DNA of 64,000 bases from Aradus depressus (Eukaryota > Arthropoda > Insecta > Hemiptera > Aradidae), in the NCBI GenBank assembly GCA_963662175.1, contig OY759214.1:105424115-105488114 (forward strand), in the 5' to 3' direction. The notes below the pieces were generated by a model that saw only the letters and a program-made list of their open reading frames with translations, was not told the origin of the DNA and did no database searches. Positions within the stretch are counted from its first letter, which is position 1, and the number at the start of each line of letters is the position of its first letter. A program made the translations under genes and the position numbers. Of this stretch, positions 44,367 through 54,480 are shown piece by piece.

Positions 44367-45440
44367 TTATATTGCAAAGCCCAAATTTAATTTTATCTTT
44401 TTCCGGATGCCCCGGCGAATTATGTCTTTAAAAATCCCCTCCCCCTTCTCTAAATATTTGTTCAGTGTTAATTTTGTCCTTAATACCTGTTTGAATGCTT
44501 TTACTCTCTTTTTAAAATTGTTCTTATAACTTTTATTAGCCTCCTTTCTATTTCCAGTTTGTCTGTAAGTTTTAACTATATTTTCTTTAAAAATAAAATT
44601 TGTCTTTTGTTTGTTGTCCTCAGTCTGTTCGTTTGTTTTGTCTAATAACATCAAAATGTTCCTTTCACTCTGTTCATCCACATCAATATTAATCATATTT
44701 TCTTGAATTTCACTTAATTCTAATTTTTCTACATTTTGACTCTCTTCCTCCACATCTTTCTCTAAAATTTGGGTCTGTTCCTCCCCACTGTTATTCTCTG
44801 TTCCTTCTACTTCATCAACTTGTGACTGACTGTCAATAATAAGAACCTCTTTTTCTACTTCAGAATTCCCTTCATCCAACTTGTTAATTTTTTGATTTAA
44901 GTGCTTTTCTAAGTTTTCTCCTGCTTTATCTATTCGATTTCCTAAACATTGTTTATCTTTCTGCAAATTCTCTATCTGGTCCTTCAAATTGTCCATATTT
45001 TTATTTAATTTAACTTCTAAATTTTTAATGTCGCCTCTTAAGTTTGTCTCTAATTTTCCTAATTTGTCCCCCATTTCCCTTTTTAAATTTGTCTCTAAAT
45101 TTCCTAATTTATTACTTTGCTCTTCCATTTTTTGATTTATATCCCCCATTTCCCTTTTTAAATTTGTCTCTAAATTTCCTAATTTATTACTTTGCTCTTC
45201 CATTTTTTGATTCATATCCCCCCTTAAATCTCTACCCTGTTCTTCTATTTTTTGATTGATATTTCCAATATCCCCAGATAACTTTGTCAACACAACACGG
45301 AGCCATTCCATATCAGGAGCAGCAATGCCCTCTTTTTCTTTATCTTTATTTACCCCCTCCCCTTGCGACTCCTCACCTGTACCCTGCATGGACTCCATTG
45401 CGGCTGGAGTCTCCCTTTCTCTATCTTCCGATAACTCCAT
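44367..45440 (-). CDS. Gag-like coiled-coil protein of the LTR element
   Basis: 357 codons from ATG 45440 to the stop at 44367. The frame stays open upstream to a TAA at 45531-45533; that extension reads KKRPITRGQARRLEEESREE without an ATG, so the original start may be lost or the ATG at 45440 may be used. Residues about 45-200 are a long coiled coil with a 25-residue tandem repeat (NQKMEEQSNKLGNLETNLKR occurs twice). The middle is acidic and the last 70 residues are basic (KSYKNNFKKRVKAFKQVL). No CCHC zinc knuckle is present. By position it should be the structural (gag) protein that packages element RNA in the cytoplasm; the sequence itself shows no capsid motif I can name. Confidence 0.7.
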   Translation of the reverse strand: MELSEDRERETPAAMESMQGTGEESQGEGVNKDKEKEGIAAPDMEWLRVVLTKLSGDIGNINQKIEEQGRDLRGDMNQKMEEQSNKLGNLETNLKREMGDINQKMEEQSNKLGNLETNLKREMGDKLGKLETNLRGDIKNLEVKLNKNMDNLKDQIENLQKDKQCLGNRIDKAGENLEKHLNQKINKLDEGNSEVEKEVLIIDSQSQVDEVEGTENNSGEEQTQILEKDVEEESQNVEKLELSEIQENMINIDVDEQSERNILMLLDKTNEQTEDNKQKTNFIFKENIVKTYRQTGNRKEANKSYKNNFKKRVKAFKQVLRTKLTLNKYLEKGEGIFKDIIRRGIRKKIKLNLGFAI

Positions 45441-45756
45441 ATCGGATCTTTCCTCCGAACTTGACCCTTCCTCTCTACTTTCCTCCTCTAATCTTCTCGC
45501 TTGTCCTCTGGTAATTGGCCTTTTCTTACTTTACTAAATATATAATTACTAAACAAAAACAATGTTATATAAAATAGTAACCTTCTTTTGAAGTTGGAAA
45601 AAAAAAATATTATTTCTCAAAATTAAATGTAACCCTTATTTGTCTCTATTCTATCCTTTTCATCTTTTTCAACCTGTTTCCCTACTTTAATTAATATAAA
45701 AAAATTCTCCCATCAAGGTTTTGCCAAAATATGATGGGGCTTTGTGGCGAAAATCG

Positions 45757-45776
45757 TCCACACAAGGGATATGCCA
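45757..45776 (-). other. Candidate primer binding site
   Basis: On the minus strand, four bases after the LTR end comes TGGCATATCCCTTGTGTGG. A TGG start fits pairing with a tRNA 3' CCA. I cannot name the tRNA. Confidence 0.4.
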
Positions 45777-45780
45777 AAAA

Positions 45781-46577
45781 TGTGATAAAAAACTTGTTTG
45801 CTACCACATTTCCTGTAGAAATTTGATCTCTTTTGTTTATTTAAATTTTGATTTCTACAGTAGTTTGCCGAAAATTGCCCTAAAAAAATATTATCAATAA
45901 TTTAAGACGTGCAATTTTTAAGAAAGTACACGTATACAACGAAAAAAATTCAATTAAACAAACTTTACACTTGGATTCACAAAGAGATACCAATTTTTAA
46001 TAATTTTAAATAATATTAATTTCTAATCCAAAGGTTTTTTAAATGATACTACTGGGACAACAGGGAAGATGAATAGGATAGAATTTGAAGAGGACAAATA
46101 ATTGGGTTATTATCTATATTTACATATTTAAATTTAAAAAAAACTTATTTGAACAAACAAAACAAAAATTTACAATGGCACAAAAACATTAAATTAATAC
46201 TTAAAAAACTATTTCTTTTTTTATTTGGGCATATTGAAAAATATATATTATTAATTGTACCTTCTCGACGCCTCTACCACAAAAACCAGACCCCGTCAAC
46301 TCTTCACACTTTAATTCCACCCCAGTCAACTTTCATCTAATTGTTCAACTTCATTTTTATTTAAAACATATCAAAACCACATGCACCGTTTTAGAGCTAG
46401 CTCACGACTCCATTACATTTTACACTATTTCACAGCTGTTTTTTATATGTTTTCTTGTTTTGTTTCTCAAACACCTTGATATATATCTAATATATATATG
46501 ATATTAGATTATAATAAAAAAATTACCTCTTTTCATTAAAATATTCATTAAAAAAATGTTCCGTAGTGTACATCACA
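45781..46577 (-). repeat. 5' LTR (797 bp)
   Basis: The right-hand LTR. It should hold the element's promoter for minus-strand transcription. Nearly identical to 41558-42356. Confidence 0.93.
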
Positions 46578-46912
46578 AGGGCTTTGGTGGCATGGTGACC
46601 CTGCAGGCTACAGCGTAGGGCTTTGGTGGCATGGTGACCCTGCAGGCTACAGCGTAGGGCTTTGGTGGCATGGTGACCCTGCAGGCTAGAGCGTAGGGCT
46701 TTGGTGGCATGGTGACCCTGCAGGCTAGAGCGTAGGGCTTTGGTGGCATGGTGACCCTGCAGGCTACAGCGTAGGGCTTTGGTGGCATGGTGACCCTGCA
46801 GGCTAGAGCGTAGGGCTTTGGTGGCATGGTGACCCTGCAGGCTAGAGCGTAGGGCTTTGGTGGCATGGTGACCCTGCAGGCTAGAGCGTAGGGCTTTGGT
46901 GGCATGGTAGGC
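46578..46912 (+). repeat. 39-bp minisatellite, right part (about 8.5 units)
   Basis: GGGCTTTGGTGGCATGGTGA recurs every 39 bp. Some units have CTACAGCG and others CTAGAGCG; the latter equals SINE-B. 39 is 13 codons, so two long minus-strand frames stay open through it, but they only repeat a 13-residue unit and are not genes. Confidence 0.95.
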
Positions 46913-47131
46913 GGCTTCCAAACAGTGAAGGTGTCACCTCATCACATAGTAGTAGTAAAAAGCAGAGAATGGAAATGATGCGGCTTTGACAAGGTGTCAA
47001 GTGGTGTGCTGGGCTGTGGTGGGTCATCTACCCGTACTTTCAAGGACACCTCAGCCCCAGCACAGCATCCACAGTACATCACTGGCACATCTAGTTGGCT
47101 CAGTGCCACTTTTCAATGTTTTTATTTGAGA
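46913..47131. other. Unassigned sequence
   Basis: Short stretch of balanced composition between the minisatellite and the MITE. I see nothing I can name. Confidence 0.4.
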
Positions 47132-47829
47132 CAGAGCTGGGCATTATTGAAATAACCTATTTTAAATTGTATTTGAAATATATGGTTATTTCAAAAAACT
47201 ATTTTGTTATTTCAAATACATTATGTCCAAACAAATTCATTTGGAATAAAGTATGAAATAGTTATTTTTATTTTGTTATTGAAAATAATGAAATAACGGC
47301 AAAATAAATGTTTCCCAATAGCATCATGTTTCTATAAATAATTTGATGTAGAAAAAAGATACACAAACAACATAATGTTTACGGTTTGGATAATCCTCCA
47401 TCTTGATAGGTCACTATCGCTGAATCAAAAGTATTAAGTCATATTAGTTGTTATTCTCTTTGTTTCGTGATTACGTCCACGAACGATTAGTATTAGTTTT
47501 CCTTTAGGCTATTGAGGGGTAGAACATTGTTAGTTACTTGTTTCAAATTTCTGAAAAAATTGGTTATTATGGTCATTATGTTTGGAAAAAAATAATTAAA
47601 ACTGTTGTTCATTACATAAATATCTTGTTGTTTTTGTTAAAATCACAATTTATTTCTTCCCGTTATTTCAAATAACCAAAATAATTATTTCATTTCATCA
47701 TTATTTGAAATAACGATGCAATAATGATTTGTACAAATGTTTATTTCAAATAAGATTAGTTCAAATAACGTTAGGTACTTAAAATGATTATTTTTTATTT
47801 TTATTTTAAATAATATTTGCCCAGGTCTG
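47132..47829. mobile_element. hAT-like MITE, about 698 bp
   Basis: Left end CAGAGCTGGGCATTATT and right end, reversed, CAGACCTGGGCAAATATTAT. CAGRGNTGGGCA termini are usual for hAT elements. The interior is packed with TTATTTCAAATAA palindromes. I could not see an 8-bp target duplication, so the ends may be eroded. Confidence 0.65.
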
Positions 47830-47884
47830 GTGGGGGGAGGAGAGGGGTTACACTCTTTACTCTACCCGTACTTACGTCATTGAT

Positions 47885-48165
47885 TGATACAGCTATGCGA
47901 AGTTATGTAATCGGTTAGAAATTCGAAACTGAGTTTTCAACAGAATTTCTTGTTTTCCACCCCTTGATTTTAAAAATGAAAAACAGTCTGTCTTTTTTAT
48001 ATGTATTCCCAGAGCACCCGAAGGACAACACCGACTGACTTTCAGACATACCAAAGGGAAGAGGGATATTCGGGGGAGCGAGGGGGGGGGGGGGGGGGGG
48101 GGGGTTAAGACAAAAACTGTAATAACTGCCGATTTAATGAATGTATCGACAGAAAATTTATTCTT
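47885..48165 (-). repeat. DR1 copy, reverse, with G23 tract
   Basis: 'GTTATGTAATCGGTTAGAAA', 'TTTCAACAGAATTTCTTGTT', then G-run 48082-48104, 'AATAACTGCCGATTTAATGA' and 'ATGTATCGACAGAAAATTTA'. Confidence 0.65.
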
Positions 48166-48584
48166 TTTGTTATTCCCATTGCGTAGAGTGGCTGGAAGAA
48201 TAGGGGTTGGGGAGAATGTTAATCTATGATGGGCGGACATTTCTTTCGCTCTTCTCGGCGATGTCCGTCCAAGGAGAGGTTCCAGAGTGCCAGATAGCCC
48301 GCCTCCAGATGGGAGCACTGTCCCAAGTTAAGGCTAGAGGCAGCTGTGGCCATAAGAAGGTATGAAGGTGCCACTAACTCGGAGCTAGCGACCGAACGAA
48401 GGAAATGCTAGATCTGCCGCTTCCGTCCATCTGTCGGTCACTCGTGGTCACCCTTGTGTGACCTCTTAGACGCCCGCCCACTCAACACAGGCCCTTCTCT
48501 TACACAACTACTCTGTACCTAGAGCTGTGGCCAAGAAAGAAAACTGGTGTCGGCAGGGTGAAAAATAAATGTTAAAAAAAAAAA
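48166..48584 (+). mobile_element. Possible poly(A)-tailed insertion
   Basis: More GC-rich than the DR1 copies on both sides and ends in AATAAATGTTAAAAAAAAAA. The abrupt DR1 edges suggest an inserted retrotransposon end, but I recognise no protein motif and no clear target duplication. Confidence 0.35.
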
Positions 48585-48960
48585 AATCGCACTTCCCCAG
48601 AGTGAATTAATCTCTGGCTGATTTGGATGAAAATATAAAATACAATATAAAATAATTTCGTGTCGATACATCATTACAGAGGCAATTAATAGGGTTTTGA
48701 GTACAACCCCCTCCTCTGCCCCCCCTTCCCTTAAACTGATTCTGCTGAAAATTAATGGGAGACGTCCTTATGGCATTTTACATTTATATATAGAATTCCG
48801 TGTCAAAACATTTATTCCATGAGTAATTAATTACCTTCTTCACAGAATTTTTTTTTTTAGCAGTGAGTCAGAAACACATGAAATTCCTATGAAAACTCAA
48901 TTTCTGATCTACAAGTTTTATAACTTCCCTTATGCTTGAAATCGGCACTCAAGTACAGTT
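48585..48960 (+). repeat. DR1 copy, forward
   Basis: 'CGCACTTCCCCAGAGTGAAT', 'TTTCGTGTCGATACATCATT', 'ACGTCCTTATGGCATTTTAC' and 'AACTTCCCTTATGCTTGAAA'. Confidence 0.65.
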
Positions 48961-49272
48961 GCGGTATCACTTCTCAGACCACTATTCACGTACGAAATAA
49001 AACAAACAAACGTACACAAATTTCGAAGTATTGAAAACAAAGTTCTCTTGTTCTGCTGGCAGTGACGGCAGCCGGTTCGTCCGGAACACACAAGAAACCG
49101 GGCTTTCAGACATGGCAGACCTCCTGCAGAAAGTCACAACGAAGTCACCACCATCTTTCTTTAGTCTCTGGTGCTGACTTCTATCAATTGGGCCAACCAA
49201 CCCACAACAGAAGGCTCCAAACCTCGCCTTGACCAGCACATTCGAAAAGAGTAATTATTATAATTGCTCAAA

Positions 49273-49860
49273 AATCCGAGATCAAGTTTTCAACGGAATT
49301 TCACGTTTCGAGGTCCCCTGAACATATTTCGACCATTTCTTCTCATGATGTCTGTTGGTGTGTATGTGACTGGAAGTTTGAGTGTCGTTAACTCAGAAAC
49401 GATTGTAGCTATGAACTTGAAATTTGGAATGAAGGGGATCATATGTTTCTAACTTAAATCTGATTAGATTTTGGCCGAAATCGGACGAACGAAATACAGT
49501 TTATTGACCTAACCAAAAATAATTTCAAGTAATAGCTGCAGAGAAAAGATAATTATATAATATTTTATGTGAAATACGATTATTCGCAGGTCGCCTGGTC
49601 TCGAGATAAATGCCGAAAACCGTTTAAAAATAAAATATGAAACACATATTTTACACATATTCTGTATTTACCCGAAAACGGTTAGTCCTACCGAAGAACT
49701 GATCATCACAAATATGGTCCTTATGAACTTTCCATCGCTAATAAGTCCTCAGATTTGAGATAGGACCAATACCACAACAGTTATAGCGCCTCAAACAATG
49801 AAGAATAAATTTCCGTAGGAAATATTTCAAAATAATGTCTATATTGTATCGCGTAGCAGC
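49273..49860 (+). repeat. DR2 dispersed repeat with the empty MITE site
   Basis: Aligns with 7060-7375 and beyond. At 49822 the sequence ATTTCAAA is uninterrupted where the 7.4-kb copy carries the 373-bp MITE. A segment 49320-49560 has no match in the 7-kb copy. Confidence 0.65.
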
Positions 49861-49934
49861 GGATTATAAAATTGTTGAAAAATGAAGAAAAAATCAAATA
49901 TATGTGACGTGGCCATTACAGGATTTTCTTTTAT

Positions 49935-50029
49935 CAACAACGCTTACCTATCTCTCTTCTCTCATCCTCCCGAAGAAAGTCCACCCCGACGCCTTAAGCG
50001 GTTATGGCGCGGGAACCTGCTCCTCTTCG
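49935..50029 (+). pseudogene. Jockey-type ORF2 C-terminus, cut by the gap
   Basis: Frame with 'LFSHPPEESPPRRLKRLWRG' resembles the RRLRRRWPRDLL tail of the LINE at 13328-13525. The rest is lost in the N gap, so length and integrity are unknown. Confidence 0.45.
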
Positions 50030-50229
50030 NNNNNNNNNNNNNNNNNNNNNNNNNNNNNNNNNNNNNNNNNNNNNNNNNNNNNNNNNNNNNNNNNNNNNNN
50101 NNNNNNNNNNNNNNNNNNNNNNNNNNNNNNNNNNNNNNNNNNNNNNNNNNNNNNNNNNNNNNNNNNNNNNNNNNNNNNNNNNNNNNNNNNNNNNNNNNNN
50201 NNNNNNNNNNNNNNNNNNNNNNNNNNNNN
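50030..50229. other. Assembly gap (200 N)
   Basis: Exactly 200 N, probably a placeholder of unknown true size. Frames of X residues across it have no meaning. Confidence 0.99.
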
Positions 50230-50817
50230 GCAAGCCTGTAGGGAAAGTTGGGGCGCACTAGTCAACAGCTGACTCCACCAAACACATCTTCCATATACAA
50301 GGCAAAAGTGATTTATTTTAAGGCACTTCCACGTAGTTTTCTTTCTTATTCCTTATTATCGGGTTCTTAATATGAACTAACTCCGTTATTAACTTATTAA
50401 ATCAACTTTAATATTGCACTTTCCCTCTGACTTTGAATATTAAAGGAAATTATATGCGTCAAAATGACATCAGAGAGTGTGCAGATCACTTTTGCCTTTT
50501 ATATACATACATGAATGAGGTATCTGGGCAAGCTTGCCCCGTGATTTGGCTTTCCTGGTTAAAACGTTAAGTACAAGAGACTTCTCAACTACATCATCCG
50601 ATATACGCAAAATTTGACTGGACATAAGATCCGTAGAGCCAGAAGACATAAGATCCATAGGGCCAAAAGAAAGAGTATTCCTTCAAAACATTTTTCGCAA
50701 GAAGGACGACACCTTTTCGGCTCTGGCGTAGCATGGTAGTTGCATGGTAGCCCCCCCCCCCCCCCCCCCCCCCCCCCCGCCATAGCAACAGATTTTTATT
50801 TTCCTTCCCCAGGTATA
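50230..50817. other. Non-genic
   Basis: No gene seen. A run of 28 C occupies 50751-50778. 'AGACATAAGATCC.TAG.GCC' repeats at 50623 and 50645. Confidence 0.45.
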
Positions 50818-51060
50818 CCAAGTATAGGGAAAGTTATGTAATCGGTCAAAAATTCGATGCTGAGATTCCAACGGAATTTTATGTTTTCCAACCTCTTGAT
50901 TCCAACAAAAAAATAAAAAAATTCGTCGGTGAATCATCGGATATTTACTTACACAGCACGAACTAGCAATCAAGTATTCACTCTCCATTCAAAGTTTAGG
51001 CTAAAAAGTCAATATTTGACTTACATTGTGGCTGTTGAATCCTTATGGTGAAAGTCGGTT
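50818..51060. repeat. DR1 pieces, head to head
   Basis: Reverse part ('AGTTATGTAATCGGTCAAAA', 'TTCCAACGGAATTTTATGTT') to about 50920, then a forward start ('TTCGTCGGTGAATCATCGGA'). Confidence 0.6.
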
Positions 51061-51099
51061 GTCTGTCACAGCCTCTGGAACCATAACAGGATGGGGGGG

Positions 51100-51630
51100 G
51101 GGGGGGGGGGGGGGGGGGAGCTCTGTATATATATTTTTCTGTATGACTATATAATAAATGTATCCATTAGTTTGGGGATTCCGAAGTCCATATTTAAGTC
51201 AAATATTAATTTTAGCATAAGAGGGCGCCAGTAGCTCAGTGGTATATGTGCTTGCCTTCTGAGCTCAAGATCGTGGGTTCGAACCCTGACCGAGGCCCAT
51301 AGTTTATTTTATCTGGGAGGTAAAATAAACTTAAGCACGCCGTCCTTCGGATGGGACGTTAAGCGATGATCCTGTACAATGTCAGGTACTCGTTAATGAC
51401 CCTTACCCTAGGTGAATAAAAATTTAGGGTAGGCAAAATTTAGGACTCCCACAGTAGAGTCGGGCTCATGTCCACCAGATTGACGAAAGAGCGCTCTGGT
51501 AGTAGGCGATATGACCTTAGTTAAAGCCCGGGCATGAGTCATAAAACCTAACCTAAGTTTTACCACGAACGGTGGACTGGTTTTGATTAATTTCTTCTGG
51601 GGGAAGTACAATGGCGATGATTCAACGATA
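51100..51630 (-). repeat. DR1 copy split by SINE-A
   Basis: 'GGGATTCCGAAGTCCATATT' and 'AAGTCAAATATTAATTTTAG' on the left, and 'CACGAACGGTGGACTGGTTT', 'GGGGGAAGTACAATGG' and 'GATGATTCAACGA' on the right are consecutive in DR1. A G26 tract lies at 51093-51118. Confidence 0.65.
51221..51555 (+). repeat. SINE-A, near full length, inside DR1
   Basis: Head GAGGGCGCCAGTAGCTCAGT, B box GTGGGTTCGAACCCTGACC, full body, and an AAAACCTAACCTAA tail. One of the best preserved copies. Flanking TTTTAGCA / TTTTACCA may be the target duplication. Confidence 0.92.
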
Positions 51631-51639
51631 CCTTCCTTT

Positions 51640-51730
51640 CCTCAAAGGATTGTGAAACCTGAAATTCCGATGAAATGTGAACCTAGAATTTCTGACCGAT
51701 TACAGAACGTCCTCTATACCTACAGATGAA
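51640..51730 (+). repeat. DR1 3' end, forward
   Basis: 'GTGAAACCTGAAATTCCGAT', 'AGAATTTCTGACCGATTACA' and 'GAACGTCCTCTATACCTACA'. Confidence 0.55.
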
Positions 51731-52219
51731 ATGTTGAAGTGATTGTGTTGAGTCTAAAACAGGTTTTGTTAGATGAGTTGCATTCCATCCTTATCAAGTC
51801 GTGGCACTGACAGTCCCTACAAGAAAGACACAAACTAAATATCACAAAAAAGTCGTTAGCCAGCGATCAAATAATCAAATCCAATTTTATATGTTGTGAT
51901 GTAAACATTTTACACACATGGATTATTAATATATTGGGGTTATAAATAAACCCAAATATTTGTTCTCTTATTCTATGCTATTAATTTCTCTGTGAACTCA
52001 GTAACATAATTTATACCTTTGGATTAGATTGAACATTTTTGCAAACTTAAGAAAACAATATGGCATCTTATTATTATAGTTAGAAGAAATCCAAATGAAA
52101 TAATTATAATTGAATTTTTTTTTTAAATACGTGCACTTTCTTCAAAATTGCACGTCTTGAACTTTCGATAGATTTTTTAGGGCCCTTTTCGGAAATTACT
52201 GCAGAAAACAAAATTTAGT

Positions 52220-52490
52220 TTTTTTTTATCCTACGCCCACCTTTGGCATTTCAGCCATGCGATGTCTTGCAGCCCAAAACAGTGACGCCTTATATTTATC
52301 GTGGGACATGTTATCCCGGGCTTGGACAATATCAACCAGCACCGAGCAGGTCGGAAGATGGTCCCCTGTCATTTCCCCATCGTTGCAGAGCGGGCATATC
52401 GGTGAGTCGGCCACTCCTATTCTCTTCAGATGTTTCTGGAGGCAGTCGTGTCCACCAAGACTACATTTGTCGCCAATATTTACAGCTCAT
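52220..52490 (-). mobile_element. Non-LTR retrotransposon 3' end, 271 bp, 14-bp TSD
   Basis: AAACAAAATTTAGT is present perfectly at 52206-52219 and 52491-52504. Between them is a minus-strand insertion ending in poly(A) (T-run at 52220-52227). 5'-truncated. Confidence 0.93.
52226..52465 (-). pseudogene. Non-LTR ORF2 C-terminus (zinc-knuckle tail)
   Basis: The minus strand reads 'GHDCLQKHLKRIGVADSPIC', then PLCNDGEMTGDHLPTC and 'ASLFWAARHRMAEMPKVGVG' just before a TAA and poly(A). C-P-L-C...E...H...C is the zinc-binding tail of non-LTR reverse transcriptases. The frame is intact, but about 80 residues are all that remain, so there is no activity. Different in sequence from the tail at 34406-34575. 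Confidence 0.88.
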
Positions 52491-53029
52491 AAACAAAATT
52501 TAGTAGAAGACCAGCTTTAATTTCTACAGGAAATGGGGTAATTTTATTTAATTATTTATTCTTTAATTATAATATATTAATTCAATTATTTTAATTTTAT
52601 ATTTATTAAATTTATTTTATATAATTTTCATTATGAGAACGTAAATCGAGAACCTCATGAGGACAACATCTACAGATAGTTCATCTCAAAAACTGAAATG
52701 AAAAGATCACGGAGATAAGGCGAGATCACACACTTCCCTTTATTTTAATTTATTTTATTAATACAAAAATAAATATATTGCAAAATGGGCAAAAAAGACC
52801 ATTCATAGATAAGTTATCTTTTTTGCTGATAACTGTGTTCTCCCCCAAACTGGGTCAATCATTGCCATTCACAATTCTTTATAATACATTTTTTATTTAT
52901 TACAACTTTTATTATATATTTAATGAATACGCAGAACGACAAAGAATATAGGACAAACAAGAATGCATAAATAGAGTGCAGTGTTTGTGCATCTTTAGAG
53001 GCGGGGGGATGCACACGTAGTGCACCACC

Positions 53030-53265
53030 GGCGATGTACTTCCCCATCAATTAAACAATATGGTTATTGCACTTCCCTCCACAACCAACCATTTGGCATT
53101 AAAATCTATAGTTGACATTCACTGGGACTTATACTAAATTTAATGTCGATACATTCATAACATCGGCAGTTATTGTAATTTTGAGCCCCCTCCCAGTCGC
53201 CAGATTCCGCTGAAAATTAATAGGTGTCGCCCTTCGAGGGTTCTGGACACACACATAACATTAGA
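53030..53265 (+). repeat. DR1 copy, forward
   Basis: 'CCGGCGATGTACTTCCCCAT', 'TTTAATGTCGATACATTCAT', 'AACATCGGCAGTTATTGTAA', 'AATAGGTGTCGCCCTTCGAG', then cut by the foldback element at 53277; resumes at about 53519 ('CATTCATTCTATCGAGAGTT'). Confidence 0.65.
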
Positions 53266-53276
53266 TCCAGCCAGAG

Positions 53277-53519
53277 ATCTTGTGGAAGTTCATTGTAAAT
53301 ACTACTGAATAAAACACTTAGAACAAGTCCAAATTCCACTATATTTATATAAAATACTCAATATATTTCGCTGGTTAGAGCATTGTCAAGTGTAGGATAA
53401 GTCTGTATCCTGTACACTTGACAATGCTTTAACCAGTGAAATATATAGTGTCTTTTATGTAAATATAGTGGAATTTTCGACTTGTTCTAAGTGTTTTATT
53501 CAGTAGTATGTATTTACAT
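53277..53519. repeat. Foldback element, about 240 bp, inside DR1
   Basis: Arms mirror each other around 53405: TACTACTGAATAAAACACTT (left) against the complement of AAGTGTTTTATTCAGTAGTA (right), and GCATTGTCAAGTGTA against TACACTTGACAATGC. A shortened relative sits at 63336-63482. Confidence 0.85.
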
Positions 53520-53599
53520 ATAACATTCATTCTATCGAGAGTTATCGTGTTCACAAAAAATATCAGGATTATATCGGACAGGAACGATTTTATGATATT

Positions 53600-54279
53600 A
53601 AAGCGGTCAAGCCCAAACGATAAATAATCAGATATGACAAAAAAAAATATCCTTTTTTTCCCTTCCAACTATTACACAATAGTGTCTGCCAAATTCTAGG
53701 AAAGGAGGCTGGACTCTGGGGGTAACGGAATCTGTATAAGAATCAGGTGGGGTTTTTAAAAATGTTGACACCTCCGGAGATTTAAAACATCGTCAAAGGT
53801 TTGAGAGGAACAGGTAGAAGGAGCATTGTGTAGTCGTGGGAAGGCAAGGAGGCGAGATCAACCGCATACCTGGGGCAGTTGGACTGGAAAACTGCCAGAG
53901 AGGCGTGTGATCCGCGGGGGCGGGCCGGATACGAGAAAAAAAAAAACACCAAGTGGCCTGCACACAGACAGATGAAGAGGAGAGAAATTTGCCGCCAAAG
54001 CATTGTCGCAAGGAGATTCCAATGGCCTCTTAAGACCTATTTGCCTCAAGGAGCCTACGTCCTTTCAGCTTCCTTTCAATGGCCGCCCTCCCAACACGAC
54101 TTCCATCCTCCCATCTTCCTCTTCTTCAACCACAGGGTTCAGAATTTTTTTTTTTTCTTCTCTCTGGTCATTTTTCAATGGTATGATACAGAGAACAGCT
54201 GATTTCTAAGAAAATTCCAGACAAGGGAGAAGCTTTCAAATGAAATCGACACCGTTAGAGAGAAAAAAAACTTCTTTAA
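53600..54279. other. Non-genic
   Basis: Mixed composition, with several overlapping frames over 53780-54210 on both strands, none recognisable. Confidence 0.4.
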
Positions 54280-54480
54280 ACTACCAGCAATATACGTCCC
54301 AAGTGCGCTAAGTTTTCTCTCTCCCTCAGGAAGCAATCTAACAGATTTGGTTGAAAATCAATAGGAGTCAGGGCATGTTCGACCGCTATCGCTATGACAC
54401 ACGATAACTCCCGATCGTCAAACAAATCAGCCAAAGGGAACGAGGGGATTAGGGAGAGGCTGAACACACGCGAATATGTA
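54280..54480. repeat. DR1 pieces
   Basis: 'TTTCTCTCTCCCTCAGGAAG', 'TTTGGTTGAAAATCAATAGG', 'ACGATAACTCCCGATCGTCA' and 'ATCAGCCAAAGGGA' belong to DR1, in forward then reverse sense. Confidence 0.5.

Larger units (their letters stand above)
41558..46577 (-). mobile_element. Young LTR retrotransposon, gag-like ORF only, 5.0 kb
   Basis: Two direct LTRs (41558-42356 and 45781-46577) begin TGTGAT and end ATCACA on the + strand. AGGG is duplicated on both sides (41554-41557, 46578-46581), a 4-bp TSD typical of Ty3/Gypsy and Copia-like integrases at large. The minus strand is the coding strand: the purine tract AAAAAGAAGGAAAAGGCAAA abuts the left LTR and a gag-like ORF follows the right LTR. About 2 kb between the ORF end (44367) and the polypurine tract is AT-rich and has no protease, reverse transcriptase or integrase, so the element is non-autonomous. 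Confidence 0.93.
51930..52545 (+). repeat. Solo LTR-like element split by a LINE
   Basis: Same order as 31085-31480: 'TTTGTTCTCTTATTCTATGC', 'CAATATGGCATCTTATTA', 'ACGTGCACTTTCTTCAAAAT', 'TTAGGGCCCTTTTCGGAAAT'; after the LINE, 'TTTAATTTCTACAGGAAATG'. It is the reverse complement of a diverged relative of the LTRs at 41.5 and 45.8 kb. Confidence 0.75.

Noticed and set aside
45044..45537. Plus-strand frames opposite the gag-like ORF
   Set aside because: Shadows of the minus-strand coding repeat; the polypurine tract and LTR order fix the coding strand as minus.
46573..46905. Long minus-strand frames with a 13-residue repeat
   Set aside because: The 39-bp minisatellite is a multiple of three, so several frames stay open automatically. 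The unit derives from a tRNA-like SINE head, not from a protein.
49882..50272. Open frames of about 80-120 codons on both strands
   Set aside because: They run through 200 N and are artefacts of the gap.
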